A stretch of 64,000 nucleotides of DNA from Anaerolineae bacterium (GTDB lineage Bacteria; Chloroflexota; Anaerolineae; Promineifilales; Promineifilaceae): NCBI GenBank assembly GCA_028277515.1, contig JANQGC010000091.1:1-64000 (forward strand). Direction: 5' to 3'. The notes below the pieces were generated by a model. That model was not told the DNA's origin, did no database searches, and saw only the letters and a program-made list of their open reading frames with translations. Both the position numbers and the translations under genes were made by a program. Positions 56,041 to 64,000 of this stretch are shown piece by piece. Every line of letters starts with the position of its first letter. Position 1 is the first letter of the stretch.

Positions 56041-57826
56041 TTATAGGTGATCCTAAGCGAGCGATTTCTTCTTCGGCCACTGATTCTTCGAGGCGCTTGA
56101 AGAGTGGTTTTGGTTTTGGAAGCTGGCGACCTGTTGGTATTTCAATGCGAGACCAGGTGCCTACGGCCGATTCATCATTATAGGCTAAGGCGATATGCGA
56201 TTTATTTTCTTCCCGGTAACTCTCAATGAGTTGTTCACCAAACAAGGTGCCTTCTTCGCCCAATAGTTCGTGCAGTTTCTGACAGCTAAAGGGTAAAATA
56301 GGTGCCCACATTATCTTGAGTCCATTAATGGCTTGTAAAGCGGTGTTCAATGAACGTCCCGCCGCTTCCAAATCATTTTTAGCAATCGACCAAGGGCTGG
56401 TTTCCTCCAAATACTGGTTGACCAAAGTGGAAAGGCGCAGACATTCCTGTAGGGCAGCGCGGAAAGAGGTGGTGTCATAGAGGTTACCGGTCGATTGTAA
56501 GCCCTCGTCTATGTCCTTCAGCAATTCAACATCCTTAGCGGTTAAATGCCCTGGGTCGGGGACCACACCTTTGAAGTAACGTTTGGTCATATTGAGTACG
56601 CGGTTGACCAGATTGCCCCAATTGGCAACCAGTTCGGAATTGTTCCGTTCCACAAACCCTTTCCAACTCCAATCCGAATCACGGGATTCAGGCATAACGG
56701 CGGTCAAATAATAACGGAGAGGATCCGGATCGTAACGCTCTAAGGCGTCCAACATCCAGACACCCCAGTTCAAGCTGCCGCTAATCTTGCGACCTTCCAT
56801 ATTCATAAATTCATTGGCCGGCACATCATATGGCAGGTTGAGATTTGCTTGTGGATCATCCGCATAAAGCCCTTTGGCGCCTAACAATTGAGCCGGCCAA
56901 AAAATTGCATGGAAGGGGATATTGTCTTTGCCGATAAAATAAACGGCACGAGCATCTGGATTTTGCCACCAGTTGCGCCAGGCATCAGGCTGACCCTGGT
57001 TTTTGGCCCATTCTATGGATGCGGATAAATAACCAATGACCGCTTCAAACCAGACGTAGAGGACTTTGCCTTCAAATCCAGCGACCGGAACATCAATGCC
57101 CCAATCCATATCGCGAGTTACGGCACGGCCGATCAGCCCTTGGTCGACAAAATTTCGGGCGAATTTAATGACCTGCGGACGCCAATGAGCCTTATCTTCG
57201 CTATGCAGCCAATCCGAAAGGCCATCCTCGGCCAGGGCGGGCAGATCGAGGAAAAAATGCTCCGTGTCGCGTAGTTCCAGTGCCGTATCATCGGTCTTGC
57301 TGCGTGGCTCAATTAACTCTGCTGCGCTCTCAAAAAGTGTGTTGCAATTATCACATTGGTCGCCACGGGCGCGGTTATAGCCACAGACCGGACAAGTGCC
57401 TTCCACATAACGGTCTGGCAGAAAACGCCCGGTGGCCGGAGAGTACATTTGAGGGGTGATTTTGCGATAGAGGTATTCATTTTCTAACAGGCTTAAGAAG
57501 AGGTCCTGGGAAACCTTATGGTGGTTTTCCGTGTCCGTATGGGTAAAAAGATCATAACTTAATCCTAATTTTTGAAATAACTCTAAAAATCGTTCGTGGT
57601 AATGTTCAAAAACTTCCTGTGCAGTTTTCCCAAGCTCATCAGCTTTGACTGTGACTGGAGTGCCATGACTATCAGAGCCGGAAACCATGAGAACATAATT
57701 GCCCTGCAACCGATGGTAGCGGGCAAAAATGTCAGCCGGAAGGTAAGATCCGGTCACATTTCCCTGGTGAATGTCTGAATTAGCATAAGGCCAGGCGACG
57801 CTGACTAATATATATTCTTGAGCCAT
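56033..57826 (-). CDS. metG: Methionyl-tRNA synthetase with altered signature motifs
   Basis: A 597-residue class I synthetase. The HIGH position reads HQGN (20-23, after WPYANSDI), and the KMSKS position reads KISGS (about 350, in EGRKISGSLNWGVW). The zinc-knuckle insertion is complete (CPVCGYNRARGDQCDNC). SGSDSHGTPV and the anticodon-domain N-x2-W region (LVANWGNLVNRVLNM) are normal. There is no C-terminal tRNA-binding extension. The family charges tRNA-Met. Being the only metG seen, it is probably active despite the variant motifs. Confidence 0.92.
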   Translation of the reverse strand: MAQEYILVSVAWPYANSDIHQGNVTGSYLPADIFARYHRLQGNYVLMVSGSDSHGTPVTVKADELGKTAQEVFEHYHERFLELFQKLGLSYDLFTHTDTENHHKVSQDLFLSLLENEYLYRKITPQMYSPATGRFLPDRYVEGTCPVCGYNRARGDQCDNCNTLFESAAELIEPRSKTDDTALELRDTEHFFLDLPALAEDGLSDWLHSEDKAHWRPQVIKFARNFVDQGLIGRAVTRDMDWGIDVPVAGFEGKVLYVWFEAVIGYLSASIEWAKNQGQPDAWRNWWQNPDARAVYFIGKDNIPFHAIFWPAQLLGAKGLYADDPQANLNLPYDVPANEFMNMEGRKISGSLNWGVWMLDALERYDPDPLRYYLTAVMPESRDSDWSWKGFVERNNSELVANWGNLVNRVLNMTKRYFKGVVPDPGHLTAKDVELLKDIDEGLQSTGNLYDTTSFRAALQECLRLSTLVNQYLEETSPWSIAKNDLEAAGRSLNTALQAINGLKIMWAPILPFSCQKLHELLGEEGTLFGEQLIESYREENKSHIALAYNDESAVGTWSRIEIPTGRQLPKPKPLFKRLEESVAEEEIARLGSPINE

Positions 57827-57832
57827 TGTAAA

Positions 57833-58531
57833 TTATTCATCCTCTTCTTCATCAAGATCGTCATCTATTATATCTTCATCCAAATCTTCCTCGCTTAACT
57901 CAGCCAATGCTTCTGAAAGAAGTTCGAAATCATCCTCATTGATGGAACAAAACGCTTCTGAACCAACATTTTCTTCTGGAAAGTTTGGGCTGCTTTCTAA
58001 CTCAATGCTGTCCAATGGCAATCCGTTTTCAAGGGTTCCGGTTTCTGTATCGATGTCGATCGGGAAGAAATTAGCCTTTGCAATATCAACGGTGTATGTA
58101 TATTTTTTAGGATCAGCAGTGAAACCCTCCCCTGTTACGGTGGCAACGGCAAAAAATGTTTCAGCTTCAAGAGCATAATAAATTAACCGGTCACCTTTCT
58201 TAATTGCTTGAGCTTCTTTTTTGGTCGTCATGACAACCCGTTCTTCCCAACCAGGGAAACCCAACTCTTCCCCAGGGGGAATATTGACGACTTTAATGTA
58301 ATGATTGGTCGTTGATAAGGTTCCAACACTCTTGCGTTTTCTTTTGGCGGCCGATTTTGAGGCCACTGCCTCACGCTCAGCGATAATATTCTCCCAGATA
58401 CGTTCTTGAATGTTCATTCTCAAGTCGGCATAAGTCCCATCTTCGTAGCGGACGTTCATAATGGGGCTATCAATGGATAATACCGTGTATTTCCCTTTAC
58501 GATTCTCATATTCTCCATTTACTTCAAACAT
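57833..58531 (-). CDS. EVE/PUA-like domain protein with acidic tail
   Basis: About 232 residues; the ATG at 58531 (MFEVNGEYENRKGKY) has AGGG and GGG just upstream, while GTG 58540 would overlap it. Residues 1-50 look like a small beta-barrel (Tudor/KOW-like). Residues about 90-175 fit an EVE/PUA-like fold (HYIKVVNIPPG, KKGDRLIYYALEAETFFAVATVTGEG). EVE domains bind modified bases in RNA or DNA. The last 35 residues are almost all Asp and Glu. It lies 6 bases upstream of metG. Function is not established. Confidence 0.6.
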   Translation of the reverse strand: MFEVNGEYENRKGKYTVLSIDSPIMNVRYEDGTYADLRMNIQERIWENIIAEREAVASKSAAKRKRKSVGTLSTTNHYIKVVNIPPGEELGFPGWEERVVMTTKKEAQAIKKGDRLIYYALEAETFFAVATVTGEGFTADPKKYTYTVDIAKANFFPIDIDTETGTLENGLPLDSIELESSPNFPEENVGSEAFCSINEDDFELLSEALAELSEEDLDEDIIDDDLDEEEDE

Positions 58532-58540
58532 TTTTCCCAC

Positions 58541-58821
58541 CCTTCTTCATTATTGTGTTTCCTAAAATTTGACAACTTTTATTTTATGGTTTTTGTCCAA
58601 TTCTCAAGTGAAAAGTTGTCAAATTTCTGTGCAATGATTTTTGTAACATTGTATTCATTTTGTGGTCAAATAAAAATTTTAGGCGTGCATAGTACCGTCT
58701 TAAGTGCCACTTGGCAAGTTCCTAAGAAGAAAATAATCGAGATCAAAACCTATCTATGAAAAAGGATTGATTTCTGGTTCAGAAATTTGGTATTTTGGAA
58801 AAATCGCTAAGTTTGAGGATC
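58541..58821. other. AT-rich intergenic region with palindromic repeat
   Basis: No gene is supported here. The frame at 58553-58759 (plus strand) passes through the palindrome and has no ribosome binding site. The first part holds the dispersed repeat copy B (58558-58647); the rest is AT-rich without a recognised element. Confidence 0.65.
58558..58647 (-). repeat. Dispersed ~90-base palindromic element, copy B (upstream of the EVE-type gene)
   Basis: On the minus strand this matches 37690-37779 end to end (GTTACAA, the 21-base core with CAGAAATTTGACAACTTTT, ACTTGA, AAAACC, CAAATTTTAGG). Here the two arms are a near-perfect palindrome: AAATTTGACAACTTTT (58566-58581) faces AAAAGTTGTCAAATTT (58610-58625). 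It ends about 26 bases before the ATG of the EVE-type gene, in the same relation to its gene as copy A to coaBC. Confidence 0.7.
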
Positions 58822-59565
58822 TTATTGCTCGATTATTTGATCGGCCGGTCGCGTGCCAATTGCCAATACAATAAGGCAGGAGAGTGTTATTAAAAGGAAT
58901 AGTATTTGCAAAATATGCCAGCCGCTTGAGGAAAGCCAGGCATTGGCGCGGAAGGCATCAATGAAAAGCCGGCCAAAACAGTAGACTGCTGTTGTAGCCA
59001 GGAACAGTTGCCCATCGAAAATTCGCCGTCTGCGCAGATAAAACCAGGCGAAAAGAGCAATAATACCAATGATGATTTCATAGATTTGTACCGGATGGCG
59101 GCGTATGCCAAATTGATTGATTCCCCAAGGGAGATCGGTTGCTGTTCCAAAGCCAGGACCTCCTAGAAAATCAGCCAGGCTCACTATCATTAAACCAGTG
59201 ACAATAATTGGCGCTAAGGCATCAAGGGTTAACCAGAAATTCATCTGCTTATAACGACCGTAAAAGAACATGCCTGCGCTCCCGAAAAATAGACCGGCAA
59301 GGGAATTGAATCCGGAGTTAATGGGCCAGATGATACCTAGTAAATTGTCTTGATAGGATGACCAATAAGTGGCAACGAAGGTTAACCGGGCGCCAATGAC
59401 CCCAGCGATTAAACCCGTAGTAACCAACCCTGACATATGCTCCGGATCAAGTTGCAGCCATGTTGCTGTCCTTTCGGCCAGGGTCAGGCATAGCCAGGCG
59501 CCGATGATATAGATGAGCGCGGCCGTTGGCAGAACGAAAGGTCCAACATTGAATGCAGGAATCAT
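58822..59565 (-). CDS. lgt: Prolipoprotein diacylglyceryl transferase-like membrane protein
   Basis: A 247-residue protein with seven hydrophobic segments. GARLTFV, GGPGFGTATDLPWGI, the HPVQIYE motif (RHPVQIYEIIIG) and GRLFIDAFRAN match the conserved regions of Lgt, which adds diacylglycerol to the lipobox Cys. The usual HGG near residue 100 is replaced by NSGFNSLAGLFFG, so it is a divergent member. It starts one base from the end of the thioredoxin-like gene. Substrate lipoproteins exist (51383-52534). Confidence 0.78.
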   Translation of the reverse strand: MIPAFNVGPFVLPTAALIYIIGAWLCLTLAERTATWLQLDPEHMSGLVTTGLIAGVIGARLTFVATYWSSYQDNLLGIIWPINSGFNSLAGLFFGSAGMFFYGRYKQMNFWLTLDALAPIIVTGLMIVSLADFLGGPGFGTATDLPWGINQFGIRRHPVQIYEIIIGIIALFAWFYLRRRRIFDGQLFLATTAVYCFGRLFIDAFRANAWLSSSGWHILQILFLLITLSCLIVLAIGTRPADQIIEQ

Positions 59566-60123
59566 TTATGGCAACAATCCGCTCAGTTTATCTTCTAAAA
59601 CTGCCTGATTCATCGTACCGACGAACACTTCGCGGACGATACCATTCCCATCGACAAAGATCGTGGTGGGTAAATTGGTCACGTTATATTCGCGATTGAT
59701 CGTCATATCCTCGTCAACGATTAAAGGGTATGAAATGTTGGTGCTCTGGGCAAATCGAGTGATCGTTTCTTGTGATTCAGCCTGGTTGATACCTAATATG
59801 GCAGCCTGTCCAGCATATTCTAAACTGACTTTTTCAAAATGAGGAACTTCAATTCGGCATGGCCCACACCAGGAAGCCCAGAAATTGAGGACGACAGGCC
59901 AGCCGTCTCCATTTTCATAGTCCACAAAATCGCTTAATGAGTAGGAGATGCCTTCAGGCGTTACACCCGTGAAATCGGGTGCCAGATGGCCAACAATAGG
60001 GGCCTCCGTCAACAAAAAATTTTGTGGCTCAACCCCTGATTCCCTTGAATCAAAAATCCAGGCTGTTCCTAACAAAACGACGATAACGATCAGGATGGAC
60101 CACTCAAAGCGGGACTTTAACAT
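59566..60123 (-). CDS. TlpA/ResA-like thiol-disulfide oxidoreductase
   Basis: A 185-residue protein with an N-terminal TM anchor (WSILIVIVVLLGTAWIF, about 8-24) and an extracytoplasmic thioredoxin domain. The active site is NFWASWCGPCRIEVPHF. NLPTTIFVDGNGIVREVFVG contains the cis-Pro. It reduces disulfides outside the membrane, often for cytochrome c maturation; a c-type cytochrome is encoded at 32079. It lies 3 bases after rimO. Confidence 0.92.
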   Translation of the reverse strand: MLKSRFEWSILIVIVVLLGTAWIFDSRESGVEPQNFLLTEAPIVGHLAPDFTGVTPEGISYSLSDFVDYENGDGWPVVLNFWASWCGPCRIEVPHFEKVSLEYAGQAAILGINQAESQETITRFAQSTNISYPLIVDEDMTINREYNVTNLPTTIFVDGNGIVREVFVGTMNQAVLEDKLSGLLP

Positions 60124-60126
60124 ACG

Positions 60127-61539
60127 TTATCCACTGATTTGTTGGATTGGTATTGTGTCCAACGAAAAATTTTGCACCGAAATGGGAGCTTTTATTCCGG
60201 CCGGCGTTCCCGTTAAATCATAGACCATTGCCCCACTGATATCTATGGGAACATATTCACCGACGGGCAGCTCGCCAGGAACGACGACAAGACCATCAAT
60301 TTCAGGTGCATCGCGGTAGGTGCGGCCTACACTGACGCCATCGCCAATACCTTCGACCAAAATAGGCAAAGTTTTACCTACCAAAGCCTGGTTCTTGGCC
60401 AGTGAAATGGGCTGTTGCAGGGCCATTAATTCTTCTAATCTGGCTTCCTTCACTTCTTCCGGGACCTGCCAGGATATGGTTGATGAGGGGGTGGAAGCTT
60501 CAAACGAATAGGTAAAGACTCCAACCCGATCAAACTGCAGATCCTGGACAAACTGTTTCAGGCTGGCAAATTCCTCATCCGTTTCGCCTGGATAACCAAC
60601 AATAAAAGTTGTGCGGATGGCGATATCGGGCATAGCCTTACGCAGTTTTTCAATTGTTTTATACACCCAATCAATGTTGGCCGGGCGGCGCATGCGTTTG
60701 AGTGTTTCTCGATGCCCATGCTGTAAAGGAATGTCTAAATAGTTGACGATTTGGTCCGTCATAGCCATTGTTTCAATCAACTCATCCGTAACATATCCGG
60801 GATAAGCGTACATGATGCGCACCCAGGGAATGTCCGGGGTTGCTTGATTGATTTCCTTAAGCAAGGTGCTCAAACCATTTTTAAGCCCTAAATCGTGGCC
60901 ATAATCTGTGCTATCTTGAGAAATAATAACAAGTTCTTGAACCTGCGCTTCTTGTAACCGGCGTACTTCGGCTAATATCGCTTCCGGGGGACGGCTAACC
61001 AGTGTGCCCTTGATCTGCGGGATCGCGCAAAAGGCGCATGGACGGCGGCAACCGTCGGCGATTTTTAGGTAAGCACTGCGTCCCTGAAGGGAGGCTCGAA
61101 GAACGCCGCGCTCATCTTTTCCAACAGTTGTTGCCGCTTCCGGCAGGTGGTATAAAGGTTTAGGATGCTTGCGGCGGCGCAGGCGGCGAATGAAGGGCAC
61201 GATATCCATCCAGCGCCGGGTGCCAATCACACCATCTACACCTGGTACCCATTGAACGACTTCTTCGCCATAACGTTGGGCCATGCACCCGGCGGCGATC
61301 AACATTTGGTTTGGTCCTTTCTTTTCCGCTAATTCAGCAAGGGCGGCGATCGATTCCTGGCGAGCACTTTCGATGAATCCACAGGTGTTGACGATAAGCA
61401 CGGCAGCATCGTCAGCGTTACCTACTCCCCTAAAGCCGGCTTTGCTAAGTAATGAGGCCATGCTTTCTGAATCTACTGTGTTTTTGCTACAGCCAAGGCT
61501 GAGCATAAAAAACTGCTTTTTTTGCTTTTGTTTGCTCAT
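60127..61539 (-). CDS. rimO: Ribosomal protein S12 methylthiotransferase RimO
   Basis: About 470 residues from ATG 61539 (MSKQKQKKQFFMLSLGC). The longer frame to 61704 lies inside the upstream rodZ-like gene and is rejected. The MTTase N-domain shows LSLGCSKNTVDSE and VNTCGFIESARQES. The radical SAM motif is ADGCRRPCAFCAIPQIKG (C-x3-C-x2-C), and a TRAM domain ends the protein. RimO attaches a methylthio group to an Asp of S12. The SKNxVDSE signature separates it from MiaB. Confidence 0.94.
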   Translation of the reverse strand: MSKQKQKKQFFMLSLGCSKNTVDSESMASLLSKAGFRGVGNADDAAVLIVNTCGFIESARQESIAALAELAEKKGPNQMLIAAGCMAQRYGEEVVQWVPGVDGVIGTRRWMDIVPFIRRLRRRKHPKPLYHLPEAATTVGKDERGVLRASLQGRSAYLKIADGCRRPCAFCAIPQIKGTLVSRPPEAILAEVRRLQEAQVQELVIISQDSTDYGHDLGLKNGLSTLLKEINQATPDIPWVRIMYAYPGYVTDELIETMAMTDQIVNYLDIPLQHGHRETLKRMRRPANIDWVYKTIEKLRKAMPDIAIRTTFIVGYPGETDEEFASLKQFVQDLQFDRVGVFTYSFEASTPSSTISWQVPEEVKEARLEELMALQQPISLAKNQALVGKTLPILVEGIGDGVSVGRTYRDAPEIDGLVVVPGELPVGEYVPIDISGAMVYDLTGTPAGIKAPISVQNFSLDTIPIQQISG

Positions 61540-61568
61540 ATAAGTTGTTTTTTGGTCCAAGTTGGTGA

Positions 61569-62489
61569 TTATTGAGAGGTCTGCCAGGTTTCTTCTTTGT
61601 TTTGGCCACGGTCGCCAAAACGGCCTAATGGTATGTCGTTTACAGTGACAAAAATGCCAATGGCGTTTCCGGTTAGGAGGGTTGCTTCCTCCTCGGCTGT
61701 CCACTCAAAGGTATCCCCAGGGCGGGCGATTCCTGAAAATTGAACTTCACTATCAATGGTTGCTTCAAGCCAGGTACGCTCGGTGATCTCAAGCATGAGA
61801 TTGATTTGTTCCATGGTCGCTGGTAAAGAAGGTCGTGTTGGGGAAGGTGTGGGCAGGATAACGGCCGCTTCGTTAGTACGGCTGGTTGAGGTGATGACTT
61901 CTGTGTTATCTAATGCGGTTGATAGGTTAGGATCTTCCTCACCTTCGGTCGTATCTGCCGGTTCCGATCCACCGTTATTGATGACCTCTTCAACGACACC
62001 ATTAATACTCTCTGTAAGGGCCTCACTTCCATCCTCGTTGTTCATTATTAACGGTAAGAAGCGGTTCGTCACCAGGGCGACAGCGATAATTAGAGCTGCA
62101 ATGATGATCAGGCGCACGGCCGATTCCGGATCGCGCCGCGATCCGACATCCACTTCTACATTGACCGGATCAAAAAAGGGTTGATCTTCGCGCGAAGGAA
62201 GAGGGGTATCCTCAGAAATGGACCCATTCTGGTGGTTTACGACCGGAGCCGGCTGGTAACTCTGGCTGTGCCGGTATCGTTCCAGGAGCGGTTGGGGATC
62301 GAGATCGAGGAACCGGGCATAATTTCGCAAAAACCCCCGAGCATGCACGGGGGTTGGTAAAACGGAATATTCCCCAGTTTCCATGGCCTCCAAATAGGTG
62401 GCGTTAATGCGCGTCACCTCTTGGGCTTCTTCAAGTGTTAGCCCCTTGGTTTCTCGCGCTTCACGGAGAATATGACCGAGTTCGTCCAT
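61569..62489 (-). CDS. RodZ-like HTH membrane protein
   Basis: A 306-residue protein. The N-terminal Xre-type HTH (GHILREARETKGLTLEEAQEVTRINATYLEAMETGEYSVLP, with ARGFLRNYARFL) is typical of RodZ. A cytoplasmic linker, one TM (LIIIAALIIAVALVT, about 130-145), a Thr/Ser-rich stretch and a C-terminal DUF4115-like beta domain (WLEATIDSEVQFSG...GNAIGIFVTVNDIPLGRFGDRG) follow. RodZ links MreB to the wall machinery. The gene ends 29 bases upstream of the rimO start. Confidence 0.85.
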   Translation of the reverse strand: MDELGHILREARETKGLTLEEAQEVTRINATYLEAMETGEYSVLPTPVHARGFLRNYARFLDLDPQPLLERYRHSQSYQPAPVVNHQNGSISEDTPLPSREDQPFFDPVNVEVDVGSRRDPESAVRLIIIAALIIAVALVTNRFLPLIMNNEDGSEALTESINGVVEEVINNGGSEPADTTEGEEDPNLSTALDNTEVITSTSRTNEAAVILPTPSPTRPSLPATMEQINLMLEITERTWLEATIDSEVQFSGIARPGDTFEWTAEEEATLLTGNAIGIFVTVNDIPLGRFGDRGQNKEETWQTSQ

Positions 62490-62568
62490 TTTATAAAGTG
62501 TGGTTCAGAAAAATCCGCACTTCAAGATGTTGACCTGGTATGGTTACCAGGAAAATTTGACTGGCCAG

Positions 62569-63150
62569 CTATTCGCTGACCTCGTCTGAGTTTTCGGAAT
62601 CTTCATCAGGTGGTTCCTCTGACTCATCTACCACATCTTCTTCGACAACTTCTTCTAAAATTTCCAGTTCAACTTCTTCAGTCTCGTCAGCAGTAATTAT
62701 CTGTCCATCTTCTGATTCGATGCGAACGGTAACATGAGGCTGGAAATCAGCACTCAATCTAACAATGACTTGATGTTCACCTAGTTGGCGGAGCGGCTCA
62801 ATCCCTACTTTGCGGCGGTCAATATCTGTGCCTAACGTTTCATTTAAGGCGTCCGTCACTTGTGATGTCGTGATAGAACCATATAGTTTACCCGTGTCAC
62901 CAGCGCGGGCCGTGAATACGAGTTTTGTTTCTTCAATCCTGGCCGATAGTTCTTCATGTTCCGCGCGTAGCTCAGCGCGCCGGGCTTCCGCTTTCTTGCG
63001 CCAAGCCTCGGCTTGTTTCATCACATTAGGGCTGGCTTTCACGGCCATTCCTTGAGGAATAAGATAGTTTCGACCGTAACCGTCGGCGACATCATATACC
63101 TCACCAGCATACCCTAAGTTGTCTACGTCTTCTTTTAGCAGCACCTTCAT
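62569..63150 (-). CDS. rplI: 50S ribosomal protein L9 with acidic C-terminal tail
   Basis: Residues 1-148 are a standard L9: KVLLKEDVDNLGYAGEVYDVADGYGRNYLIPQGMA, the connecting helix and the C-domain GKLYGSITTSQVTDAL. A tail of about 45 residues rich in Asp and Glu follows (EVELEILEEVVEEDVVDESE), making 193 residues against the usual 148-150. L9 helps keep the reading frame. The acidic tail is unusual. Confidence 0.94.
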   Translation of the reverse strand: MKVLLKEDVDNLGYAGEVYDVADGYGRNYLIPQGMAVKASPNVMKQAEAWRKKAEARRAELRAEHEELSARIEETKLVFTARAGDTGKLYGSITTSQVTDALNETLGTDIDRRKVGIEPLRQLGEHQVIVRLSADFQPHVTVRIESEDGQIITADETEEVELEILEEVVEEDVVDESEEPPDEDSENSDEVSE

Positions 63151-63286
63151 AGCTGTTATTTTCTCCGATTCAGTAATAAGCTAACATGCAATCCTATCAA
63201 AGGGACAATAAATTGACAAACGAGGAGGGGGACTTGTTGCCACACATGTATCAAACGTTCATCTAGGATTTCGATTAATTTAGCAG

Positions 63287-64000
63287 TCAGGAAAGCGTTT
63301 GTGGGGCGTAAACTTCGTCCATAGCCAGGAGCATGTCTTGCAGTTCATCAACTTCATCAGAAATTTCCTGGCGAAGACGGCGGGAACGGCCGCTGTCAAT
63401 ATCCTTCGCATCCACCAACAACGTCTGGGAATATATGGTTCCCAGAAAAGTGTGAGAGCTTTCCAGTTGCAGTTCCGCCCGTTGAATTGTGTCTTCTAAT
63501 TTGTCAAGAGTGGCTAATTGGCGCTCTTTACTGCTTAGAGTGGACTCAATCTGGGCTTTTATGGCCGGATTTTCTTCGGATTTAAGCTGGGTTTGAAGTG
63601 CCCGGACGCGCGCGGCTGTCCGATCACGATCCCTTTCCAAAATGTCGCGCTCTCTTTGGTAGCGATCGATTCTTTGGGCCAGGCTGTAAATATGTTCCAG
63701 CCAATCATCTATTTGGGTCGCCGTTTGATCAAGTTCATCGCGCAGCATGGAATCATCTTGCTCAATGATGACTTTTTCAATTCGGCTGCGATAATCAAGC
63801 GCCTCGTTGACCCGGCTTTGCAAACGGGGGTCTTCTAATTTTTCGGGGTGAAATTCGCGGCGTAGTTCTTTGGCGGCCACCTGGCGGCCGAATTCCGGAT
63901 CGGACCAACTGCTGAATACGAGAATGCCCTCAGCGATCAATCCCCCAATCAGCCAAACCCAGAAAGGGATGAACTCTAAAAATCCAATCTGAGGGGCAAA
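63287..64000 (-). CDS. Membrane-anchored coiled-coil protein (5' end cut by window)
   Basis: The frame is open from the window edge (64000) and reads FIPFWVWLIGGLIAEGILVFSS, a membrane helix. The visible 237 codons therefore lack only the N-terminus. After the TM comes FGRQVAAKELRREFHPEKLEDPRL and then a long coiled coil (about 70-180) with many R/E/Q heptads (ERDILERDRDRTAARVRALQ). The domain is not recognised. It may act as a membrane-bound scaffold. It is followed by rplI after 136 bases. Confidence 0.7.
   Translation of the reverse strand, partial: FAPQIGFLEFIPFWVWLIGGLIAEGILVFSSWSDPEFGRQVAAKELRREFHPEKLEDPRLQSRVNEALDYRSRIEKVIIEQDDSMLRDELDQTATQIDDWLEHIYSLAQRIDRYQRERDILERDRDRTAARVRALQTQLKSEENPAIKAQIESTLSSKERQLATLDKLEDTIQRAELQLESSHTFLGTIYSQTLLVDAKDIDSGRSRRLRQEISDEVDELQDMLLAMDEVYAPQTLS

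Noticed and set aside
58553..58759. 68-codon plus-strand frame
   Set aside because: It consists of the palindromic repeat and flanking AT-rich DNA, and has no start signal.
61540..61704. N-terminal extension of rimO
   Set aside because: The extra 55 codons lie inside the rodZ-like gene, have unlikely composition, and the ATG at 61539 starts right before the conserved MTTase domain.
62534..62551. Hairpin CCTGGTA/TACCAGG as rplI terminator
   Set aside because: The stem is perfect but neither strand has a T-tract after it, so intrinsic termination is not supported.

Overview
The window looks like a chromosome segment of a free-living bacterium of roughly 50% GC, most likely a Chloroflexota member of the Anaerolineae/Caldilineae kind. 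This is inference from style. The signs are a GT39-type membrane glycosyltransferase with a C-terminal beta domain, secreted proteins with long Thr-Pro linkers, a zinc-ribbon/LysM membrane protein, a YidC without the large periplasmic domain, and many broad-specificity CoA and ferredoxin enzymes. No rRNA, tRNA, CRISPR array, complete insertion sequence or prophage was seen. Small palindromic repeats are common between genes, and the hexamer CGGCCG is strikingly frequent.

Layout. 1-11 kb: a cut-off PaaI-type thioesterase, then a minus-strand surface-carbohydrate region (phosphohexomutase, GDP-mannose 4,6-dehydratase, methyltransferase-like protein, SDR epimerase, Cys-rich small protein, radical SAM protein, GT2, secreted beta-helix protein, GT39-like protein). 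11-26 kb: a molybdenum hydroxylase with a cofactor-less ferredoxin domain, a LysM protein, a metallo-hydrolase, a fatty-acid beta-oxidation pair (fadJ/fadA type), a MOP-like transporter, a second SDR, a class III CoA-transferase, a cyclase-family hydrolase and an (alpha/alpha)6 glycosidase. 26-34 kb: a giant secreted GH3 protein, two tandem S41 peptidases followed by smpB, and a membrane-anchored c-type cytochrome protein. 34.5-37.5 kb: a compact GC-richer three-gene operon. 37.8-50.3 kb: coaBC, GNAT, GntR, fhs, UspA, a four-subunit 2-oxoacid:ferredoxin oxidoreductase with an embedded aminotransferase, then alanine dehydrogenase and a CoA-transferase. 50.3-54.3 kb: the rpmH-rnpA-yidD-yidC-jag module without dnaA. 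54.3-64 kb: ettA, metG, an EVE-type protein, lgt-like, TlpA-like, rimO, rodZ-like, rplI and a truncated coiled-coil membrane protein.

The most interesting item is the operon at 34482-37499. It encodes a family-B DNA polymerase homologue whose exonuclease and second motif-C aspartates are missing and which ends in a beta-clamp-binding peptide (QPELPLF). Beside it are an 81-residue helical protein and a Rad51/RadA-like ATPase homologue without a Walker A lysine. A palindromic LexA-type box (AGAACAAATGTTCT) lies just upstream of the first start codon. This is the same logic as the ImuA-ImuB mutasome (inactive polymerase hub, RecA-like partner, clamp binding, SOS control) but built from archaeal-type parts. 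I propose it as a damage-inducible PolB-based accessory polymerase or mutasome complex.
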